Origin: Cyclonatronum proteinivorum
Lineage (GTDB): Bacteria > Bacteroidota > Rhodothermia > Balneolales > Cyclonatronaceae
DNA: 64,000 nt
Direction of reading: 5' to 3'
NCBI RefSeq assembly: GCF_003353065.1
Contig: NZ_CP027806.1
Coordinates: 186,001 to 250,000, forward strand
Shown here: piece after piece, positions 1 through 10,109 of the stretch
Layout: every line of letters starts with the position of its first letter
Position numbering within the stretch: position 1 is the stretch's first letter
Position numbers and translations under genes: made by a program
The notes under the pieces: generated by a model
Database searches by the model: none
What the model saw: only the letters and a program-made list of their open reading frames with translations
Told to the model about the DNA's origin: nothing

Positions 1-1499
1 CCGGCTGTATGGACGGCTTCCTGAGCCACACCCCGCCCGTAGATCGTGTTCAGGATAACTTCTATCAGACCGAGTCTGACGCCGAACAGGCCCTGTTTGC
101 CATTTATGAAACCCTGACCTTCTCCCACGGCCGGGCCAACGATGGCTTTCATCCCTTCGACCTCGTTTCCAACATCCTGTCTGATGACGCCCACGCCGGG
201 GGTTCCGGTACCGGTGATCAGCCCGAATTACTGGAACTGAATGCGCATAATATTTCCGTAAACAACGGCAAGGCCCTCGGCCTCTGGTCTGACCGTTTCA
301 CCGGCATTTACCGCGCAAACCTCCTCATTGAAAACATCAATGGGATTGATTTCAGAAATGAAGAAACACGTGCCTATTTCGAAGCTGAAGCCCGTTTTCT
401 GCGTGCGCTGCACTACTTCGATCTGGTCCGCTTCTTCGGCTACGTTCCGCTCTTCACCGAGCCCCTCGTAGCAACCGACATCCGGGTGCAGCAGGCAGAT
501 CCGGGCGAAGTCTATGAATTCATCGCAAGTGAACTTGCTGAGCTCATCCCCAACCTGCGCTCCACTATTCCCAACAATGAGCTCGGGCGCGCCTCAACCT
601 GGGCCGGCAAAGCCCTGTTAGGCCGCGTATTCCTGTACCATCGCGACTACGCGGTACCCGTACTGGGCGCAGCTCCGCTTTCGGTTACAGAAGCCGAAGT
701 CCTCGCACATCTCGAAGATGTGATCAACAACAGCGGCCATACCTTGCTCAACAACTTTGCCTCACTTTGGGGTAAAGCGGGCAACAACAACAATGAAGCT
801 CTGTTCTCGGTACAGCACACCACCAACACCTTTGGTGACTGGGGCTTCCTGAACGGCTCCATCGGCAACTGGGCCTCAACCATGAGCGGCCTTCGCGGCG
901 TGGGCTTCCACCCCATTTACGCACAGGGATGGTCCTTTCAGCCGGCAACTTCCGATCTGAGCAACGCTTTCGACCGCGATAACGACAGCCGCTACTTCGT
1001 AAGCATTCTCGATCCGGTAGCTGAAAACGTCAATCACGCCGCGGACGAAATGTTTCAGTGGCAGGGTTATGCCTTCAAAAAGTTCTACCCGCGCCGTCCC
1101 GACACCCCGTCCTTCAACGTGGAATTCAACTGGCCCTACAACCGTCCGCTTTTCCGCTTCTCTGATGTACTTCTGATGGCCGCGGAGCTTGGCTCGCCCA
1201 ACGCGCAACAGTACTTCGATCAGGTACGGCAGCGTGCATACGGCGCCAACTTCGTATCCATCCCCGCAACCCGCGAAAACATCATGAACGAGCGCCGCCT
1301 CGAGTTTGCCGGCGAAGGTCACCGCTACTGGGATCTCCTCCGCATGGGCCTCGACGTAGCCGCCGAGCGTATCAACGCACAGGCACAGGCCCCTGAAATT
1401 TCCATCAATTTCAGAACCGAGCGCCTCGGCTTACTCCCGATTCCGCAGTCAGAAATCAACCTTTCTGACAACACCTTGCAGCAAAATCCCGGCTACTAA
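1..1499 (+). CDS. SusD/RagB-family nutrient-uptake outer-membrane lipoprotein (5' truncated by window edge)
   Basis: Surface glycan- or peptide-binding partner of a SusC-type TonB transporter. The reading frame is open to the window edge, and the codons just before the first ATG (position 9) read Gly-Cys, so that Cys (6-8) is probably the lipidated +1 residue and the true start lies upstream. Family features seen: YRANLLIENI and FEAEARFLRALHYFDLVRFFG in the N-terminal TPR-like half, and near the C-terminus the typical NERRLEFAGEGHRYWDLLRMG, then LLPIPQSEI and a terminal NPGY. The susC partner would lie to the left of the window. The substrate cannot be read from the sequence. Confidence 0.95.
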   Translation, partial: GCMDGFLSHTPPVDRVQDNFYQTESDAEQALFAIYETLTFSHGRANDGFHPFDLVSNILSDDAHAGGSGTGDQPELLELNAHNISVNNGKALGLWSDRFTGIYRANLLIENINGIDFRNEETRAYFEAEARFLRALHYFDLVRFFGYVPLFTEPLVATDIRVQQADPGEVYEFIASELAELIPNLRSTIPNNELGRASTWAGKALLGRVFLYHRDYAVPVLGAAPLSVTEAEVLAHLEDVINNSGHTLLNNFASLWGKAGNNNNEALFSVQHTTNTFGDWGFLNGSIGNWASTMSGLRGVGFHPIYAQGWSFQPATSDLSNAFDRDNDSRYFVSILDPVAENVNHAADEMFQWQGYAFKKFYPRRPDTPSFNVEFNWPYNRPLFRFSDVLLMAAELGSPNAQQYFDQVRQRAYGANFVSIPATRENIMNERRLEFAGEGHRYWDLLRMGLDVAAERINAQAQAPEISINFRTERLGLLPIPQSEINLSDNTLQQNPGY

Positions 1500-1528
1500 G
1501 CGCGGCAGCAGAAACATCCCCAAAATAC

Positions 1529-1575
1529 AAAAGGCAGGTATCCGGGCGTCACATCCCCGGTACCTGCCTTTTTTT
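1529..1575 (+). terminator. Rho-independent terminator of the susD operon
   Basis: A long stem (AAAGGCAGGTA plus CCGGG pairing with its complement, one bulged T) is closed by a short loop and followed by seven T. It starts 30 bases after the susD stop codon. Confidence 0.9.
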
Positions 1576-1621
1576 ATGGCCTGAGAGCCCTACAACCGGC
1601 CGACCGTATAGTTCAGACTTT

Positions 1622-1717
1622 CTTTTTTTGGGGGAAAACTCCGTGAACATCACGGTCTTTCGTGATATTTCATAGCCCCCAAACCTAAGATGAACGCCTT
1701 GCTTTTGGGCTTGCGCG
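1622..1717 (+). repeat. Intergenic repeat family, copy 1
   Basis: Copy of a family of about 100 bp present nine times in this window. Order of conserved words: T-run, GGGGGAAA, CTCCGTG, CATCACGGTCTTTCGTG, CCCAAACCTA, CTTGCTTTT. The word CCGTG..CATCACGG can form a small hairpin. The 230 bases between this copy and the next gene (1718-1951) show nothing I can identify. Confidence 0.8.
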
Positions 1718-1951
1718 TCTGTGCAGAAAACAGGCTAACCCGCACGATTCACCATGAAATTTTCTTACCAGCAAGGCGAACAAAAAAGGATAGCACCTAT
1801 TATTAATGTGTGTCTTTGAGCAGCCAACTTAGGTCAGCTTTATGCAATTACCCGAAAGCAACTTCAAAAAATCTTACCAAAGAACCGCCGGACATTCCGG
1901 TTCAGGCCTGTTCTGACGGTTGAATTGCGCACGCTACGGTCAGATTACAGC

Positions 1952-3523
1952 TTAACGGCCTTTAGCAACACCTACACCTGCAACCGCCGCCGCTACGCGC
2001 TCGCCATCCATTGCGGCACTGACGATGCCGCCGGCATAGCCCGCACCCTCTCCGCAGGGAAACAGTCCCTGAAGCTGTGGATGCTCCAATGTTTGCGCAT
2101 CGCGCGGGATGCGCACCGGCGAAGACGTCCGTGTTTCGGGCGCGTGAACGACGGCTTCGTTCGTGAGAAAGCCCCGCATCGAACGGTCGAACTGCCGGAA
2201 ACCCTGCTGCAATGCCCGGTGAATGAAATCCGGAAGTACTTCGCCAAGCTCCACCGGCGTGATGCCTGGCGCATACGAAGTTTTGGGTAAATCCGCGGAT
2301 GTACGCCCCCTCACAAAGTCTTCGAGACGCTGTGCAGGCGCGGTCTGCGTTTGGCCGCCGGCCTCCCAGGCGCGGGTCTCGATGGCATGCTGAAAATACA
2401 TCGCGGCCAGCGGTCCGTGCTTTTCAAAAGGACGAAAATCGGAATCCCGCAGTTCTACGACGATGCCGCTGTTGGCCGTCGAGCGGGCCCGCCGCGAAGA
2501 CGACCATCCGTTGGTAACAATTTCGCCCGGCTCCGTTGCACAGGGCGCAATCACCCCGCCCGGACACATGCAAAAAGAATACACCCCACGGCCTTCAACC
2601 TGCCTCGTGATGCCGTAGGCTGAAGGTGGCAGCCAGGGTCCGCGGTCGGTATCGCAGCTGTACTGAATCTGATCGATGAGCTGTTGCGGATGCTCTACCC
2701 GAACACCGACAGCCAGCGGCTTGCGCTCAATCAGAATGCCGGAGTCATGCAGCAAGCGAAAAATGTCGCGCGCGGAGTGTCCGGTCGCAAGTATCGTTTT
2801 TCGGGCACGGAACACATCATCCTTCAAGGTACGCACCCCGCGCAGCGCCCCACCTTCCGTAATGAAGCCCGTAACCCGCGTATCGAAGTGAACTTCCCCG
2901 CCGTGCGCTTTCACGCATTCACGCATGTTCGCGATAATGCCCGGCAGCTTGTTCGTGCCAATATGCGGATGCGCCTCGACCAGTATATCGCGCACGGCCC
3001 CGAATCCGACGAGCAACTCGAGAATCCGCCGGACATCCCCCCGTTTTTTTGCCCGCGTGTACAGCTTGCCATCAGAGTACGTGCCCGCGCCGCCCTCCCC
3101 GAAACAGTAGTTAGAATCGGGGTTTACGATATGTCTGACATTGATATTCTTGATGTCTTTGATACGCGCTTTCACATCCTTACCGCGCTCGAGTACGATG
3201 GGTTTATAACCCAGCTCAATAAGGCGCAGCGCAGCGAAAAGTCCGGCAGGTCCTGAGCCGATTACGATGATTTCTTCGGCATTGCGCACATTCTGATAGT
3301 CGGGCAGGCTGATGATGCTTTCCCTGAAAGGTTCCTTATGCCAAACCCGCACTGCAAGCTGCACCATCACCTGCCTTTTTCGGGCATCAATTGAGCGGCG
3401 AACAATCTCCACCTGCGTCAGTTCTCCCGCCGGCAGCTTTAGCTTAGCGGCGGCATAGGCTTTAAGAGCTTCCGGACTGTATGCGGTTTCGGGCTTAACC
3501 CTGATTTGTAAATCGTGGACCAT
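1952..3523 (-). CDS. FAD-dependent dehydrogenase-like flavoprotein (COG2509 type)
   Basis: A 523-residue flavoprotein. The first ~80 residues form the extra N-terminal domain typical of COG2509. The Rossmann motif IVIGSGPAGLFAALRL lies at residues ~86-101, followed by LERG and the family stretch FGEGGAGTYSDGKLYTR (~140-157). The C-terminal FAD-binding motif GEGAGYAGGIVSAAMDGERVA is near the end. The electron donor and substrate of the family are unknown to me. It is transcribed alone, divergently from the kinase at 3960. A few internal residues (e.g. the VTNGWSSSRRARSTANSGIVVEL stretch) match the family's NGMS..RNS.ANSGIVV motif in altered form. Confidence 0.88.
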   Translation of the reverse strand: MVHDLQIRVKPETAYSPEALKAYAAAKLKLPAGELTQVEIVRRSIDARKRQVMVQLAVRVWHKEPFRESIISLPDYQNVRNAEEIIVIGSGPAGLFAALRLIELGYKPIVLERGKDVKARIKDIKNINVRHIVNPDSNYCFGEGGAGTYSDGKLYTRAKKRGDVRRILELLVGFGAVRDILVEAHPHIGTNKLPGIIANMRECVKAHGGEVHFDTRVTGFITEGGALRGVRTLKDDVFRARKTILATGHSARDIFRLLHDSGILIERKPLAVGVRVEHPQQLIDQIQYSCDTDRGPWLPPSAYGITRQVEGRGVYSFCMCPGGVIAPCATEPGEIVTNGWSSSRRARSTANSGIVVELRDSDFRPFEKHGPLAAMYFQHAIETRAWEAGGQTQTAPAQRLEDFVRGRTSADLPKTSYAPGITPVELGEVLPDFIHRALQQGFRQFDRSMRGFLTNEAVVHAPETRTSSPVRIPRDAQTLEHPQLQGLFPCGEGAGYAGGIVSAAMDGERVAAAVAGVGVAKGR

Positions 3524-3959
3524 ATCTTAACTGTTTCCGTGTTTCCTGTCAGTTCCAAAGATACGGTATTGAATGGGCAGGAATATCTCTTTATTAGACG
3601 GTCGTATGCATCCAAATAAAAAACTTCCCCACTTGTCCCGAAAGGCTGCGCAGCCCCCGCATTGCTGCGCAAGACTTTCAGACACCATTCCTCCGGGCAT
3701 ACCCTTGTTGTTCCCAAAAGCTGTAACCTATCATTTCAATCACTTAGTCCGCTATGTTTTAAATCATTCGGTATCGATACACCCGGGAATAATGCGGTAA
3801 TACAGCTTCAAATATTTATGCAAATGAAAAAGAGAATGGCTATAATAACAGGTACATTAAGGTTACAAATAACCTCCTCTTATTTTTTGATTCCGGACTA
3901 CATCCTTTTTGTATGTGCTAAAACCGGGCAGCTCCATTTAAGTTAATTATTTCCCATTT
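3524..3959. other. Divergent intergenic region, no gene seen
   Basis: 436 bases between the divergent flavoprotein and hybrid kinase genes. The short frames here have no family signature or plausible codon pattern. It must hold both promoters, but I cannot point to convincing boxes. It is more AT-rich than the flanking genes. Confidence 0.6.
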
Positions 3960-6371
3960 ATGCCATCGGAAGCCCAATTACGCAATTTGTGTTATCAGGT
4001 CATTCAGAAAGACGTTGTCTTTTTTGACCTTATTACCCGACGGGAGACCATGGGTTTTGGGCTATGGCATTTTAACGGTGACCACAGCGACTTTTGGCTT
4101 AGTCCCCCGGTTCAGGATGCACTTGAAGCTGCCGGATCAATCCGGGATGTTATTGAAATGCGGGTAAGCCAAATTGTTTCTGAAACCACATACAGCAACA
4201 GGTCAGGCCCTCACAGTCCGGAAACCCTCCTCCCCTTTGAAATAGACCTGCAGGAACTGATCAACGACCGGATCAGCATTACCGGACTTCTGCGAAAAGC
4301 TGCCATACCCGATACGGAAGGCGAGTTTGTGTTTGTGCTTTTCAATCACCTTGAAGGCTATAAAGGCGCTGTACGCACCATGCAGCAGCTTTACCGCAGC
4401 AAAAAAATGCTGGATCAGATCAGTCAGGTTTCCCGGGTTGGGGGCTGGGAAATCGATCTGGTGCGCAATCGCATGACCTGGTCAAAAGTTACGCGTGAAA
4501 TCCACGAAGTGGACGAGACCTTCCGGCCCACAGCTGAGAGTATCGTACAGTTTTATAAAGAAGGCGAAAACCGGGAGCTGTTGCGGCAGCTCAGTTTTGA
4601 CGCCATGAAATACGGCCGCTCTCTCGATCACGATTTTCAGATCATCACCACAAGGGGCAGGGAAATCTGGATACGCGTCATTGCCTACTCAGAATTCAGA
4701 AACGGAAAATGCGTGCGCCTGTACGGCACCATTCAGGATGTGGATTCGGAAAAGAAAGCTGCCCTTGAGCTGGTTGAATCCAAAAAACAGGCAGAAGCTG
4801 CCAATGTGGCCAAGTCAGAATTTCTGGCCAACATGAGCCACGAAATCCGCACCCCCCTCAACAGCATCATCGGCTTTTCAGAGCTGTTACTGCAAAGCAA
4901 TCTTGATGAAGTACAGCAGCAATACCTGGATTCCGTGCATAATTCCGGGGTCGTGCTTCTCGAACTCATCAACGACATCCTCGATTTTTCCAAGATAGAA
5001 GCAGGCAAGCTCGAGCTGTATATCGAGAAAACAGACTTTGTGGAAATGTGCGAACAGATTGCGGATATTCTGCGCTTCCGCATCGCTAAAAGCAACCTCG
5101 AGTTTCTGTTGAATCTCGACGGTAAGCTCCCGTCCTTTGTTTGGGCAGATGCCGTTCGGCTCAAACAGGTCGTCATCAACCTTCTGGGCAACGCCGCAAA
5201 ATTTACAGAAAAAGGTGAAATTGAATTTTCCGTTAAAGTGCTTGAAATGCAGACGCCCGCTGACGGCCTGCAAACCATAAGCCTGCGTTTCGAAGTCCGC
5301 GATACCGGCATCGGGATCCCAAGCGCGAAGCAAAACCGCATTTTCGACGCCTTCTCACAGGCAGATGGCTCTACGACCCGCAAATACGGCGGCACCGGCC
5401 TCGGACTTGCGATATCCAACAGCCTCCTCCAGCTCATGGATAGCCGGCTCAACCTGGAAAGTGAAGAAGGGCAGGGCAGCCGCTTCTGGTTTGATGTAAC
5501 GCTACCCTACAGCCTGGAGAAGCGCTCCGAATCCTACGACCTCGACGCTGTAAAGCGCGTGCTCATTGTTGACGATAACGAAAACAATGCGCGCATTTTA
5601 CAGAAAGTAATGGAGAGCAGGGAAATCGCCTGCAACATTTTCAGCAATGGTCCGGATACCCTAAACCACCTCAAATCAGGTGAGCAAAATTATGACGCCC
5701 TCATTTCCGATTATCACATGCCGGGAATGGATGGCATCGAAATGATAAAACAAATCCGGGAAGAGCTGTCCCTTCCGTCCGCTGAACTTCCCATTTTATT
5801 GCTGCACAGCGACGCCAACGACGGGTTGATTCACAAGGCCTGCAAACGATACGACATTCAGCTTCAGATGAACAAACCGGTAAGCAGCAAGCAGCTTTAC
5901 GACGCGCTCGCGCGGCTCCGCACCGGATCTCAAAAGAAAAAAGCTTCAGGCGATCCGCAGCAGCACTGGCAAACAGACCGTATTTACCGCATCCTTATTG
6001 CAGACGACAACCGGGCCAACATGGTGCTCGCCCGCGCACTCGTCAAAAAATTTATTCCCAAAGCCCGCATCTCTGAAGCCGTTGACGGCAAAGAAGCTGT
6101 GCTCCTGTATCAGGAAGAGCGCCCAGACCTGATTCTGATGGATGTGCAAATGCCCGAGCTAAGCGGGTATGAAGCAACCGAGCGCATCCGCACCAACTAT
6201 TTGGACGACCAAACCATCATCATCGCCCTCACCGCCGGCGCCATCAAAGGCGAAAAAGAACGCTGCCTCGAAGCCGGCATGAACGACTACCTCAGCAAGC
6301 CCATCAATGTCGCAGAGCTTGAGCGACAGCTAAAATATTACCTCGGAAGCCTTCAGCCCCACAACAGCTGA
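3960..6371 (+). CDS. Cytoplasmic PAS hybrid sensor histidine kinase with two receiver domains
   Basis: 803 residues with no membrane segment or signal peptide, so the sensor is intracellular. Order: N-terminal region of ~130 residues (possibly a degenerate PAS); PAS/PAC at ~140-265 ending [14 protein letters not shown]; a short coiled segment; HisKA with [19 protein letters not shown] (His294); HATPase with N-box [10 protein letters not shown]1 DTGIGI and G2 GTGLGLAIS; receiver 1 (acceptor Asp584 in [11 protein letters not shown]); receiver 2 (Asp728 in [11 protein letters not shown], Lys in LSKPI). There is no HPt domain, so phosphotransfer to a separate HPt protein or regulator is needed, or the receivers act only on the kinase. 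It stands alone between two non-coding regions, so the target is unknown. Confidence 0.93.
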   Translation: MPSEAQLRNLCYQVIQKDVVFFDLITRRETMGFGLWHFNGDHSDFWLSPPVQDALEAAGSIRDVIEMRVSQIVSETTYSNRSGPHSPETLLPFEIDLQELINDRISITGLLRKAAIPDTEGEFVFVLFNHLEGYKGAVRTMQQLYRSKKMLDQISQVSRVGGWEIDLVRNRMTWSKVTREIHEVDETFRPTAESIVQFYKEGENRELLRQLSFDAMKYGRSLDHDFQIITTRGREIWIRVIAYSEFRNGKCVRLYGTIQDVDSEKKAALELVESKKQAEAANVAKSEFLANMSHEIRTPLNSIIGFSELLLQSNLDEVQQQYLDSVHNSGVVLLELINDILDFSKIEAGKLELYIEKTDFVEMCEQIADILRFRIAKSNLEFLLNLDGKLPSFVWADAVRLKQVVINLLGNAAKFTEKGEIEFSVKVLEMQTPADGLQTISLRFEVRDTGIGIPSAKQNRIFDAFSQADGSTTRKYGGTGLGLAISNSLLQLMDSRLNLESEEGQGSRFWFDVTLPYSLEKRSESYDLDAVKRVLIVDDNENNARILQKVMESREIACNIFSNGPDTLNHLKSGEQNYDALISDYHMPGMDGIEMIKQIREELSLPSAELPILLLHSDANDGLIHKACKRYDIQLQMNKPVSSKQLYDALARLRTGSQKKKASGDPQQHWQTDRIYRILIADDNRANMVLARALVKKFIPKARISEAVDGKEAVLLYQEERPDLILMDVQMPELSGYEATERIRTNYLDDQTIIIALTAGAIKGEKERCLEAGMNDYLSKPINVAELERQLKYYLGSLQPHNS

Positions 6372-6442
6372 TACCCCAGGCTTGCAGAGCAGGCAACTCC
6401 GCCATGGTCACCCTGAACCCGGTAAAGCAGACATTTCGGGCT

Positions 6443-6540
6443 TTCTTTTTTTTTTTGGGGAAAACTCCGTGAACATCAGGAGTTTGGGTGACAGCTTCCG
6501 GGTTCCCAAACCAAAGATAAAGGCGTTGCTTTTTTGCAGG
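6443..6540 (+). repeat. Intergenic repeat family, copy 2
   Basis: T-run, GGGGAAAACTCCGTGAACATCA, then a divergent middle, CCCAAACCAAAGATAAAGGC and GTTGCTTTTTTG. It lies directly downstream of the hybrid kinase. The centre differs from the CATCACGG form of most copies. Confidence 0.7.
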
Positions 6541-6793
6541 TACGCGATGAGTCCACGCGGGTTTTCGCGATCAGGCAGCATTTCCGCAAACGTAACCGGC
6601 AATCACCACCAAGCCCAAGCCACACGCAATACCCTTACGCCCAGCATGCTACATCTCGCACCCTTCCCGGCAAAAAAACCAATGCCGGATTAAGTCGAAT
6701 CAACCCGGCAGTCACGATCCAGCCGGCTCAGCACAACATAGCATCAGGGTTTCAATTACAGCCCCATTTCAAGGTAGTATTTCAAAAAACCGT

Positions 6794-6968
6794 CCTGTAG
6801 GGACACCCTGTGGTTTGAAAATGCCGCCCAGCCCACACACAATCGGGGAATGCCGCAGGCATGATGTGTCTGTCGGAGACACCCGAGCGGGCTTCGTTTT
6901 GAAAACATCCGATTTCTGACATGCACCCAAACGCACATAGCTTGCCACCCACAGGGTGCCCCTACAGG
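6794..6968. repeat. Hairpin-rich element bounded by a 20-bp inverted repeat
   Basis: Outer arms 6794-6813 and 6949-6968 are reverse complements with one mismatch (CCTGTAGGGACACCCTGTGG against CCACAGGGTGCCCCTACAGG). Inside are two perfect small hairpins: ATGCC-gca-GGCAT (6850-6862) and GTGTCT-gtcgg-AGACAC (6866-6882). No gene is visible. It could be a MITE-like element or a structured RNA. Confidence 0.7.
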
Positions 6969-7079
6969 GCACGGCAGCACACGACGGAACAAGACGACGG
7001 CTTTGATCAGACTAATAGCTCATGAAAAAAAATCTGTCCGGATCCACCAAAATTGCCGCTCAAAGCCCACAAAGAAAAA

Positions 7080-7305
7080 GCCCTGAAAGGGCGACATACC
7101 AAAGCACAGGGTGCCAACCCTGTGACAACGGAACACCCCCCAAAAAAGAGCCCTGAAAGGGCGGCATACCTCCGATACCCGAACAACACACAAAATCAGA
7201 TTCAGGCAAGGATGGTATGCCGCTCTTTCAGAGCTCATATTATTTGTGGGCCTTTTCCTACCACAGGGTTGACACCCTGGGCTGTGATATGCCGCCCCGA
7301 TGAGG
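7080..7305. repeat. Cluster of short palindromic repeats
   Basis: GCCCTGAAAGGGCGACATACC (first 20 bases at 7080-7099) and a second copy with GGCGGCATACC at 7150-7170 each fold as GCCCT-gaa-AGGGC. An inverted copy (GGTATGCCGCTCTTTCAGAG) lies at 7214-7233. Between and after them lie CACAGGGT-gcca-ACCCTGTG (7106-7125) and a CAGGGT..ACCCTG hairpin near 7265-7280, followed by ATATGCCGCCCC. It resembles palindromic intergenic clusters of Bacteroidota and holds no credible gene. Confidence 0.7.
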
Positions 7306-7411
7306 CTTTCTACCGGTTCATGGGTCTCGAATCACCTCGATACTTTCCAGTATCCACCCAAATCCCAAACCAAGTATCGCCCTGTGTGCGCCGAAATGCG
7401 GTAATTTTTTC

Positions 7412-7447
7412 GTTCATTTAGTTCACTGTTTATTGAACCATTCGAAC
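7412..7447. promoter_or_regulatory. Candidate operator for the GbsR/MarR-type regulator
   Basis: Imperfect palindrome made of GTTCATTTAGTTCA (7412-7425) and TTGAACCATTCGAAC (7433-7447), i.e. two GTTCA half-sites facing two GAAC half-sites, with an extra GTTC at 7451. It lies 20 bases upstream of the regulator's start, next to a TATATTC box at 7457-7463, which suits autoregulation of the downstream export operon. Confidence 0.55.
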
Positions 7448-7466
7448 AAAGTTCCTATATTCAAAT

Positions 7467-7973
7467 ATGAACATTACGAAAGACAAATTATCCTTCATTG
7501 AGGAGTCCGGGCTGATTATGGAAACCTTCGGACTCACCCGCATGGCCGGGCGTGTTTTTGGCTATCTGATGGTCTGCGATCAGGATGCCGTCTCCTTCGA
7601 CGACATCCGCGATACGCTGAGTGCGAGCAAGGGCAGCATCAGTGCCACCATGAAGTTGCTCGTGAACACGCACTTCATCGAAGCCGTGAGCCTGCCCGGC
7701 GACCGCAAAACGTACTACCGCATCAGCCGGAACCGTCCGGGTGACCTGATTCGCAGCCGCTTCCGGCTGTTCGATGTTTTCGGCGAGCTGCTCGACCGGG
7801 CCGAAAACCTGAAATCACGCGACGACGACACCGGCGCCTGGCTCAGAGAAACTGCCGCCTTCTACCGCTGGATTCAGTCCCCCATCGAAGATGCCATCCG
7901 AAACTGGGAGCAAAATGCCGATACCATCCGGCAGGCCCGCAAAACCGGTTCAGATGCTGAGCCCGACGGCTGA
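7467..7973 (+). CDS. GbsR/MarR-family winged-helix transcriptional regulator
   Basis: 168 residues. The N-terminal half is a MarR-like winged helix: an initial helix (FIEESGLIMETFGLTRMAGRVFGYLMVCD), the recognition region LSASKGSISATMKLLV and the wing VSLPGDRKTYYRIS. The C-terminal helices probably mediate dimerisation. GbsR-type proteins repress transport or osmoprotection operons and often their own gene. The gene heads a same-strand series (LolA-like protein, two permeases, ATPase) with a 30-base gap to the next gene, so it probably controls that exporter. The ligand is unknown. Confidence 0.88.
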   Translation: MNITKDKLSFIEESGLIMETFGLTRMAGRVFGYLMVCDQDAVSFDDIRDTLSASKGSISATMKLLVNTHFIEAVSLPGDRKTYYRISRNRPGDLIRSRFRLFDVFGELLDRAENLKSRDDDTGAWLRETAAFYRWIQSPIEDAIRNWEQNADTIRQARKTGSDAEPDG

Positions 7974-8003
7974 GCCCTTCCCCATCCCCAAGCCTGCAAA
8001 ACC

Positions 8004-8753
8004 ATGAAAACCATAGTGCTTATATCCTTCCTGCTCGTTGGCCTGCTGCAAACCGCGGCCGCGCAGGATGTCAATCCCAAAGAAATCATCCGGCAAATGG
8101 ATGAGACCATGCGTGGTGAATCAAGCTTCGCGGAAATGACCATGACCATCGAGCGTCCGCGCTACACCCGCGAAGTGAGCATCAGGAGCTGGTCGCTCGG
8201 CAACACGCACTCCATGATTCTGATTACCGCACCAGCCCGTGACGAAGGCACCACCTTCCTGAAACGGGACAACGAAATCTGGAACTTTGTGCCAAGCGTG
8301 GACCGCACCATCCGCATGCCGCCCTCCATGATGGCGCAATCCTGGATGGGGTCCGACTTCACCAACGACGATCTCGTGCGCGACACCTCCCCGGTTAATG
8401 ACTTCACACACGAGCTGCTCCGCGAAGAAACCGTTGACGGGCGGCAGGCCTGGGTCATCAAAATGACGCCAGACCCTGATGCGCCCATCGTGTGGGGGCA
8501 CGTACTGATGTGGGTTTGTCAGCAGGATTTCATTCAGCTCCGTACCGAGAACTTTGATCAGCGGGGTGAACTCGCCCAGACGCTGGTGTTCAGCGACATC
8601 CGAAAACTCGGCGGACGTACCCTCCCTGCCCGCATCACCGTGCAGCCCGCCGACCGCAATCAGAAAACGACCCTGCAATATCGAGAGCTCCGATTTGGCA
8701 TCAGTGAAGGCGAAGACTTCTTCACGCAGCGCAACATGCAGCGGATGAGATAA
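8004..8753 (+). CDS. LolA-like outer-membrane lipoprotein-sorting protein
   Basis: 249 residues. Signal peptide MKTIVLISFLLVGLLQTAAAQ ends in a type I site, so the protein is periplasmic. The body matches the LolA-like/COG2834 group: DETMRGESSFAEMTMTIERPRYTREVSIRSWSLG, then MILITAPARDEGTTFLKRDNEIWNFVPSVDRTIRMPPSMM, a half-barrel expected to bind acyl chains or a hydrophobic ligand. It sits before two LolC/E-like permeases, which suggests the cargo comes from that transporter. The family occurs in many operons besides the canonical Lol system, so the cargo need not be lipoprotein. Confidence 0.85.
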   Translation: MKTIVLISFLLVGLLQTAAAQDVNPKEIIRQMDETMRGESSFAEMTMTIERPRYTREVSIRSWSLGNTHSMILITAPARDEGTTFLKRDNEIWNFVPSVDRTIRMPPSMMAQSWMGSDFTNDDLVRDTSPVNDFTHELLREETVDGRQAWVIKMTPDPDAPIVWGHVLMWVCQQDFIQLRTENFDQRGELAQTLVFSDIRKLGGRTLPARITVQPADRNQKTTLQYRELRFGISEGEDFFTQRNMQRMR

Positions 8754-8873
8754 GCTGTAAAATAATCCGGTACAACCACTTAGCCCGGACGGCTCCCCCA
8801 AAATAATTCCCGATGCGGCCGCGCGCTTTGGGCCGCCTGTATCCTTCCCCTTTCCTTCCAAATACGCCCTACC

Positions 8874-10094
8874 ATGCTGTTTTCCCTTGCCTGGCGAAAT
8901 CTTTGGCGTAACCGCAAACGCTCCCTCATCACCATTTCGGCCATCGTGTTCGCCGTATTCGCGGCCATCATGATGCAGTCGCTCAACCGCGGCTCACATG
9001 AAATCATGATTGATAACATGGTGCGCTTCCACACCGGCTACGTGCAGGTGCAGGATGTGCACTTCGATGAGGAAGCCTCCCTCGACAACGCCTTTTTCTG
9101 GGATGAAGCCCTTCAGGATGAAATCCGGCAGGCGCATCCGCGGGTCGGACTGCTCATCCCCCGAATCGAAACCTTCATGCTGGCCGGCAACGACCACAGC
9201 ACCCGCGGCGCGCTCGTGCTCGGTGTTGATGCCGAGGCCGAGCAGCAGTTCAACGGCCTCAAAGACCTGCTTGCCGAAGGCCGATTTTTTGAGCCTGATG
9301 AGCGCAAAGCCGTGATCAGCGAAGGGCTGGCCAACCGGCTGCAGCTCGCCGCTGGTGACACCCTCCTCCTGATTGGTCAGGGCCGCTACGGGATGTCGGC
9401 CAACGCCCTGTACGAAATCAGCGGCATTTTGCGGCATCCGCTGCGCGACCTCAACAACCAAACCGTGTATCTGCCACTGTCCGAAGCGCAATTCCTGCTC
9501 TCCGCGGATGATCACATCACCGCGCTGCTGCTCGACATTGATGCCGACCGGCACAAGCAGTCCGTGGCAAACGCACTGAATGAACGGTTTCGGGATGATG
9601 AGCTCATCGCCTACACCTGGCCCGAGATGATTCCGGAGCTGCTGCAATTGCTGGAGTTTGACCTTGCCGGGGCCTACTTCCTCGGGGCCGTGCTCTACCT
9701 TGTGATTGGCTTCGGTTTCTTCGGCACCATCCTCACCATGACCATGGAGCGCATGCGGGAATTCGGGATGCTGGTTTCGGTCGGTATGCGGCGCGGGCGC
9801 CTCGCGGTGGTCGTGTTTCTCGAGACCCTGCTGCTGAGCATCATCGGCGTACTGGCGGGCATGGGCGTTTCCTGGCTCCTGCTGCTCTACCTGCACTTCA
9901 ACCCGATTCAGCTCACCGGCGACCTCGCCGAAATGGTGGTTGAAATGGGCTGGGAAGCCGTGCTCCCGGTGTCCTTTGCTGCCGATCAGTTCTACATGCA
10001 GGGCGTGATTGTATTTGGGATTGCCATGGTCGTATTCCTCTTCCCCCTGCTCAAAATTTTCCGCCTGAATGTGCTGGAAGCGTCCCGAACCTAA
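8874..10094 (+). CDS. FtsX/LolC-type ABC transporter permease (first of two)
   Basis: 406 residues: N-terminal LAWRNLWRNRKRSLITISAIVFAVFAAIMM (TM1), a periplasmic MacB-PCD-like domain (~40-270), then three TM segments (YFLGAVLYLVIGFGFFGTILTM; VVVFLETLLLSIIGVLAGM; VIVFGIAMVVFLFPLLKIF) and the cytoplasmic end LNVLEASRT. The motif TMERMREFGMLVSVGMRRGRL is the typical coupling-helix region. It pairs with the permease 15 bases downstream and the ATPase at 11920 as a LolCDE-like exporter. Confidence 0.9.
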   Translation: MLFSLAWRNLWRNRKRSLITISAIVFAVFAAIMMQSLNRGSHEIMIDNMVRFHTGYVQVQDVHFDEEASLDNAFFWDEALQDEIRQAHPRVGLLIPRIETFMLAGNDHSTRGALVLGVDAEAEQQFNGLKDLLAEGRFFEPDERKAVISEGLANRLQLAAGDTLLLIGQGRYGMSANALYEISGILRHPLRDLNNQTVYLPLSEAQFLLSADDHITALLLDIDADRHKQSVANALNERFRDDELIAYTWPEMIPELLQLLEFDLAGAYFLGAVLYLVIGFGFFGTILTMTMERMREFGMLVSVGMRRGRLAVVVFLETLLLSIIGVLAGMGVSWLLLLYLHFNPIQLTGDLAEMVVEMGWEAVLPVSFAADQFYMQGVIVFGIAMVVFLFPLLKIFRLNVLEASRT

Positions 10095-10109
10095 CCGGAG
10101 TATCTCATC

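Noticed and set aside
6756-7421. Several short frames in the hairpin cluster
   Set aside because: They arise from palindromic repeats, exist on both strands and carry no domain pattern.
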